A DNA stretch of 44,942 bases from contig JAJRUS010000021.1 in assembly GCA_024277675.1 (NCBI GenBank), positions 1 to 44,942 on the forward strand, read 5' to 3'. Source of the stretch: a bacterium. Its GTDB lineage: Bacteria; SZUA-182; SZUA-191; JAJRXT01. The notes beneath the pieces were generated by a model that was given only the letters and a program-made list of their open reading frames with translations, was not told where the DNA came from and ran no database searches. A program made the position numbers and the translations under genes. This document shows positions 40,924 to 44,942 of this stretch, in pieces (positions within the stretch are counted from its first letter, which is position 1; each line of letters begins with the position of its first letter).

Positions 40924-42046
40924 TTACCCCAGCTCCATTTCGGAGTACCTGCTCATAAACCGCCTCTGTATGATGCACCATACGCGGTATAGAAAACTCT
41001 TCTTTTACCCGCTGCCGGCCAAGTGCCCCCAACTGCCGACCGAAAGCCGGATTATCCAGCAGTCTCTTAACTGCATCGGCTAAGCCCCGGCTGTCCCCGG
41101 GCGCTACCAGAAGTCCCGTCTGCTGATGCAGTACAAGTTCGGGAATGGCCCGCGCCCGGCTGGCCACTATCGGTAAGCCACAGGCCATAGCTTCCAGAAT
41201 TGCCAGCCCGAAGCCTTCGTTATAAGAAGGAAAAACAAATATATCCGCTGCCTGAAGCAAGCTTGACACATCTGGCCGGAAGCCTAAGAAACGGACTGAT
41301 TTATTAATTCCCAAAGTACGCGCCCGTAATTTCAGTTCCTCTTCCAGCGGGCCGTCTCCTACCAGCCACAATTCAACCTGGTAGTCATCTCGCTGTAGTT
41401 CTGTCATGGCCTCCAACAGGCGCCCCTGATCCTTAAATGGTATGAGCCGGCCTACATTGATGAGCACTTTGGTGGCTGATGGTATTGCAAACTGTTTACG
41501 AATGCCGGCACCGCCATTCTTTTTTAATCCGGCCGGCTCCAACCCATAATGGATTAACTCCATTTTCCCATCGGGTATACCCTCCACCTCAAGGTAGAAT
41601 TCTTTTATTGCGCGAGAGATAGTGATGACTCGTGCGGCCCGGTTAGCGGCTAAGCGGTCGACCGGGCCGACTATTCCCCGGCGGAATTCATTACAGGCAT
41701 GCTTGCTGGAAATCAGTTTTGCGCCAGCCATCCGGGCGGCTAAAGCGCCATACAGATCGGCATGTACCAGGTGTGTATGCACCAGATCGTATTTTTCCCG
41801 ACAGATAAAACGATATAGCCGTATGACTAAGCCCGGCGAGATATTCCGGGCTATATTCAGCCGGGCAGTACCTACCCCGGCGGATTCCAGCCGGGCCAGA
41901 TATTCATCCATCGGTTTTTCAGGCTCGGTCAACGCCAGGAAGTCGACCGTATACTTCGACCGGTCTAAGCGTGGCAACAGCGCCAACAAGTGGTTTTCCG
42001 AACCGCAGATGCCGGTTATCTTTTGAATATGTAACAGCTTAATCAT
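40916..42046 (-). CDS. Glycosyltransferase family 4
   Basis: This 376-residue GT-B enzyme begins 'LLHIQKITGICGSENHLLALLPRL' and carries 'HTHLVHADLYGALAARMAG' in the acceptor domain. The donor domain shows 'INVGRLIPFKDQGRLLEAM' and 'FPSYNEGFGLAILEAMACGLP', the standard GT4 nucleotide-sugar motif. It is cytoplasmic or membrane-peripheral and adds one sugar to the repeat unit. It is 14 bases after the Wzy-like gene and overlaps the next transferase. The sequence is distinct from that of its GT4 neighbour, so the two presumably form different linkages. Confidence 0.92.
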   Translation of the reverse strand: MIKLLHIQKITGICGSENHLLALLPRLDRSKYTVDFLALTEPEKPMDEYLARLESAGVGTARLNIARNISPGLVIRLYRFICREKYDLVHTHLVHADLYGALAARMAGAKLISSKHACNEFRRGIVGPVDRLAANRAARVITISRAIKEFYLEVEGIPDGKMELIHYGLEPAGLKKNGGAGIRKQFAIPSATKVLINVGRLIPFKDQGRLLEAMTELQRDDYQVELWLVGDGPLEEELKLRARTLGINKSVRFLGFRPDVSSLLQAADIFVFPSYNEGFGLAILEAMACGLPIVASRARAIPELVLHQQTGLLVAPGDSRGLADAVKRLLDNPAFGRQLGALGRQRVKEEFSIPRMVHHTEAVYEQVLRNGAGVNA

Positions 42047-42060
42047 AAACTTATACCCGT

Positions 42061-43581
42061 TTATACTGCTTTATCAGGCTGCATCTCCAGCCAGCCGATG
42101 GCCGCCAGCAAGCCTATATAGATCCAACTGATGCTCACGATTGAGTAAGTATCACCACGTACCAGCAGCACACCGTACATATTCTGGAATGTCCGGACAA
42201 TCATAAACAGCCAGATGGCTAAACATAGGTTCTGAATAAAAGGGTCCGTCGCTTTCCGCCACAGCCGGAAAGCTGAAAAGATAGCCGATACCCAAAAAGC
42301 CACAAACGCCAGCAAACCCAACAGCCCGGTATCATTGAGAAATTGCAGATAGGTGTTTCTGGCCGTCATCATACCCTTTATGTACCAAAGCCTGCTCTGC
42401 AAAGGGTTTCCATGATAAGCGTAGCTATAGAAATATTCATTCAAGGTAGCCCAGCCGCTACCTAATAAATATTTACCTTGCAGCTTGTATATCCGCAGGC
42501 TGTCCCGCCAGACATCGGGCGCCTGCTTAACGGACTGCACGCTTGTCCAGGGAGTAATACGCTCTTGAGAGCTAAATAATTGATTGATGTCTTCTAAACG
42601 CTGATTGAAGTGTTTTGATAGGACTACCCCTAATAATAATACTGAAAGTCCCAACAGAATTAGTTGCTTGAATCCCGGTTGCAGCTTGCCGAAAAGACAG
42701 AACCCAATACTAAAATAGAGCAGGAGGAGTAATCCACTGCGGGCCTGGGCCTGTAAGACGGCCACCCCCACCAGCGCCAGTCCCAGCACCCCCCAGCGTC
42801 GGTTAGACTTTATAAGTGTCAGGCTTAATAAAATAAACGGTAAAAAAGATCCCAGCATTATACCTAAATTTTCCGGGGTGAACTGCAGCCCGCCAACCCG
42901 ATAACTGGCCCTGAAGCGATTAATATAGCTGTGACCAATAAAATCGTAGATGTAGATTATCCAATTCTTCCGCCCTAAGTGATAGAGAATGCTGTCCAAC
43001 ACCCCAAAACCGGCATGTAATATACAGATAGCAGATAAAAACATAACCAGCCGCCGCAAGTCCCGCTTATTATCGACCACTCCGGGAATACATAGACATA
43101 TCAGGGAAAAACTCCAGAAACGTATGAAAGATACTGTTGAAGCTGTAAACACACGACCGTCGAAAGTAAAATAAACCCTTATTAAGGAGATAATTCCTAT
43201 TAAGAAAAAAAGGCCCAGATACTTCAAAAACGGCGCCCGTAAATTAAACGGTCTGCGGTTTTGTAATATACCCTCAACCACTAAGCCCAAAGCGGTCAGT
43301 GGAATTAATATGTCCACAATCCGCAAGGATTTTCCAGCAAACGCAATTACTTCCCTGGCCGGAATGGTCATAAGCAAAAGGCTTATATACACCAGGCTGC
43401 GCCAGGAAAGTCGGACCAGTAAAAAAGCCAGCCAGAAGAAGGTAAGCATGACAAAAGCCGATTTATAGCTTCCATCCGCCAACTGGAAACCTATAAAAGC
43501 TGAAAGCAAAAAGGAGGCGGCCAGCAAGACAAGCGCCCGATTATCCGGCGCATATGCCGGCGGGGAATCAGCTTCCCGCAT
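42061..43581 (-). CDS. O-antigen polymerase/ligase-like membrane protein
   Basis: This 506-residue protein has about twelve membrane helices and a large extracytoplasmic loop containing 'SQERITPWTSVQSVKQAPDVW' then 'LLGSGWATLNEYFYSYAYHGNP' and 'NTYLQFLNDTGLLGLLAF', the Wzy_C/O-antigen ligase pattern. It differs strongly from the other Wzy-like protein at 36.2 kb. One of the two could polymerise repeat units and the other could ligate or act in a separate export step. It overlaps the upstream GT4-like gene by 14 bases. Confidence 0.82.
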   Translation of the reverse strand: MREADSPPAYAPDNRALVLLAASFLLSAFIGFQLADGSYKSAFVMLTFFWLAFLLVRLSWRSLVYISLLLMTIPAREVIAFAGKSLRIVDILIPLTALGLVVEGILQNRRPFNLRAPFLKYLGLFFLIGIISLIRVYFTFDGRVFTASTVSFIRFWSFSLICLCIPGVVDNKRDLRRLVMFLSAICILHAGFGVLDSILYHLGRKNWIIYIYDFIGHSYINRFRASYRVGGLQFTPENLGIMLGSFLPFILLSLTLIKSNRRWGVLGLALVGVAVLQAQARSGLLLLLYFSIGFCLFGKLQPGFKQLILLGLSVLLLGVVLSKHFNQRLEDINQLFSSQERITPWTSVQSVKQAPDVWRDSLRIYKLQGKYLLGSGWATLNEYFYSYAYHGNPLQSRLWYIKGMMTARNTYLQFLNDTGLLGLLAFVAFWVSAIFSAFRLWRKATDPFIQNLCLAIWLFMIVRTFQNMYGVLLVRGDTYSIVSISWIYIGLLAAIGWLEMQPDKAV

Positions 43582-44860
43582 GAGAAATCTCCTCCAGGAA
43601 ATCCGCTAAGTGTCGGGTTAATACCTGGCAATCATAATCCGCTATAGCCGCTGCATTTCTTTCAAAGCCCGGACCGGCATGGCTTATCCGGCGACAAAAC
43701 TCGATGATTGTCCGGGCCAATCGTGCCTCATCAGCATCACACACCAACCCGGCGCCGGTTTTGTTGATTATTTGCCAACTCCATGACCCAGGTGAGGCCA
43801 TAGCCAGGATAGGACGACCCATCCCCAGATATTCGAAAATCTTACCGGGGATCACCCAGCGATCCAACTCCGGGATACACCCGTTAATAAGCAACAAACC
43901 ATCGGAGAGGCTTTGGTACTCCAGGCTTTGTCGATGGCTGACCCGGCCGATAATTTGTACTATATCCGCTAATCCCAAAGCTGCTAACAGGCGGCGGCTC
44001 GATTCGGGAAAACTTCCCACAAACCTCAATTTTAAGCGGCCGGCTAACCCCGGCGCCTGTTTTATGGCCCGGCTCAACCCTCGCAGGAAGGCATCGGGTC
44101 GACGGGCATATGTTTCTCCACAAGCGCCGGTCAGATTTCCACAATAGGTCAGGGTCAGCCGGCCATTTCGATGCTGCGACTTAATTTCTTTAAAAGCTCC
44201 GATTATATCCCGGTCGAATCCATTGCTGATAAATTTAAACTTTGCAGCGGGTATCCCATATCGGTCAATAAAATACTCCGCCAGCAGGGGGGAATATACG
44301 CTTATCCCATCCGCCCGGCGAATCACTGCCGCTTCTATACGCGCTTCAATTGACTGCCTTAGCGGATGCCGCTGGTCGAATTTAGGGTTTGCCGTCCAGG
44401 GATCACGGAAATCAGCCAGCCAGGCGATACCAGTACTGCGTTTCACCGCCAGACCAATAACATGTACTGAAAATCGGGGGGCTGAGGTCAAAATTGCTTG
44501 GCAGCCGGCATCTTTTATTAGTTGTTTGGCGGCCGACAAGGATTGCGGCAACCAGCCGATAACCCTGTCCGGCAGAAAATATCGTCCCATTTTTCTTAAA
44601 ATAAAATTCCGGGCGGCATCTTTAGGGCTCAGATGATCAGCGTACCGTGGAAGCCAGGCCGTAGTACGCACCACTTCTATTCCTGCGGGAATCTCACTTA
44701 AATCTTCCTGGGCACTATCGTTGTAGTGACATATATCAGGCGCCAGCACCACCGGCTCCCAGCCATAAGCCGGTAAATTGCGCACAAAACCTATCAGCCG
44801 CCGGGCGCCTGAACTGGTGCGGGGCGGAAAAGAATGGGCTATAATCAGCAAACGTTTCAC
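43568..44860 (-). CDS. GT4-like glycosyltransferase
   Basis: The 430-residue protein begins 'LLIIAHSFPPRTSSGARRLIGF', typical of GT4 enzymes of the WcaI/colanic-acid type, and contains 'WLADFRDPWTANP', 'ISVYSPLLAEYF', 'FISNGFDRDII' and a donor domain with 'GKIFEYLGMGRPILAM'. It is probably a cytoplasmic sugar transferase of the exopolysaccharide pathway. The start is GTG and overlaps the stop of an incomplete upstream gene by 4 bases (GTGA), so translation is coupled and the operon continues beyond the window. Confidence 0.88.
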   Translation of the reverse strand: MKRLLIIAHSFPPRTSSGARRLIGFVRNLPAYGWEPVVLAPDICHYNDSAQEDLSEIPAGIEVVRTTAWLPRYADHLSPKDAARNFILRKMGRYFLPDRVIGWLPQSLSAAKQLIKDAGCQAILTSAPRFSVHVIGLAVKRSTGIAWLADFRDPWTANPKFDQRHPLRQSIEARIEAAVIRRADGISVYSPLLAEYFIDRYGIPAAKFKFISNGFDRDIIGAFKEIKSQHRNGRLTLTYCGNLTGACGETYARRPDAFLRGLSRAIKQAPGLAGRLKLRFVGSFPESSRRLLAALGLADIVQIIGRVSHRQSLEYQSLSDGLLLINGCIPELDRWVIPGKIFEYLGMGRPILAMASPGSWSWQIINKTGAGLVCDADEARLARTIIEFCRRISHAGPGFERNAAAIADYDCQVLTRHLADFLEEISHAGS

Positions 44861-44942
44861 CCTTGGCTCCCAACAGTCATTAAGGTTTTTATTTCAGCCC
44901 AGTCGGTAATCCCGCTTAAATGGCTAAAGCTTAAATAGCACA
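44857..44942 (-). CDS. C-terminal end of an upstream operon gene (partial)
   Basis: On the minus strand a frame open from the window edge ends in TGA at 44859-44857, overlapping the GTG start of the GT4-like gene. The 27 or so residues end 'TDWAEIKTLMTVGSQG'. Too short to identify, but the GTGA overlap and lack of stops support a real upstream gene in the same operon. Confidence 0.5.
   Translation of the reverse strand, partial: CYLSFSHLSGITDWAEIKTLMTVGSQG

Noticed and set aside
1-44942. CRISPR arrays, tRNA or rRNA genes, complete insertion sequences
   Set aside because: No regular direct repeats with spacers, no cloverleaf or rRNA-like stretch, and no transposase or integrase ORF was seen on either strand.

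Overview
The window looks like a chromosomal segment from a Gram-negative-type bacterium. The signs are heptosyltransferase-like GT9, lipoproteins with lipoboxes, a GspC-like type II secretion protein, a SPOR-domain protein and a periplasmic tetraheme cytochrome. The gene mix (c554-type cytochrome, CFI-box C-terminus, MopE-like calcium/metal motif, HPr-rel-A-like genes in an exopolysaccharide locus) suggests a Desulfobacterota/Nitrospirota-like lineage or a related uncultivated phylum. That placement is inference; there is no rRNA marker here. No tRNA, rRNA, CRISPR array or intact insertion sequence was found.

Region 1 (1-14 kb) begins with the tail of a histidine kinase. It is followed by a long minus-strand run for surface glycan or glycolipid work: GT9, a zinc-ribbon methyltransferase, a membrane SGNH hydrolase, three polytopic GT-C glycosyltransferases, a DUF362 protein, two UDP-galactopyranose-mutase-like flavoproteins and a GT2. 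Most are tightly packed or overlapping, though a likely promoter at 5.6 kb may split the run. A further GT-C gene (14.25-15.83 kb, plus strand) carries an in-frame TAA that separates its first membrane helix and acidic motif from the rest.

Region 2 (16-26 kb) is a set of secreted or envelope proteins: a small lipoprotein, two paralogous parallel beta-helix proteins in tandem, a periplasmic ankyrin protein, and a 1506-residue multidomain subtilase with a CFI-box C-terminus preceded by an orphan GspC-like gene.

Region 3 (26-31.5 kb) is housekeeping or mixed: argS with a strong promoter, a SPOR protein, a tetraheme cytochrome, an AzgA/PbuG-type purine permease with its own promoter, and a small HExxH lipoprotein.

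Region 4 (31.5-44.9 kb) is a GC-richer, minus-strand exopolysaccharide operon: three GT4-like transferases, two Wzy/WaaL-like proteins, an NAD-dependent sugar epimerase and a WecA/MraY-like initiating transferase. Inserted in it is a compact peptide-modification cassette: PF14907-type nucleotidyltransferase, HprK-like kinase, PqqD-like protein, radical SAM/SPASM enzyme and Ser-His signal-peptidase-like protein. Between the radical SAM gene and the peptidase gene lies an ORF missing from the supplied track (32853..33008, 51 codons, good Shine-Dalgarno, ATG overlapping the radical SAM stop). It encodes a Lys-rich leader with a YxxPxL motif, a Cys-rich stretch (CC...C) and a C-terminal serine. 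I read this as a candidate RiPP precursor: PqqD would deliver it to the radical SAM enzyme, the kinase and nucleotidyltransferase might modify its C-terminal serine (by analogy with phosphorylated lasso peptides of the paeninodin type), and the peptidase might cut it. This is the most interesting system in the window.
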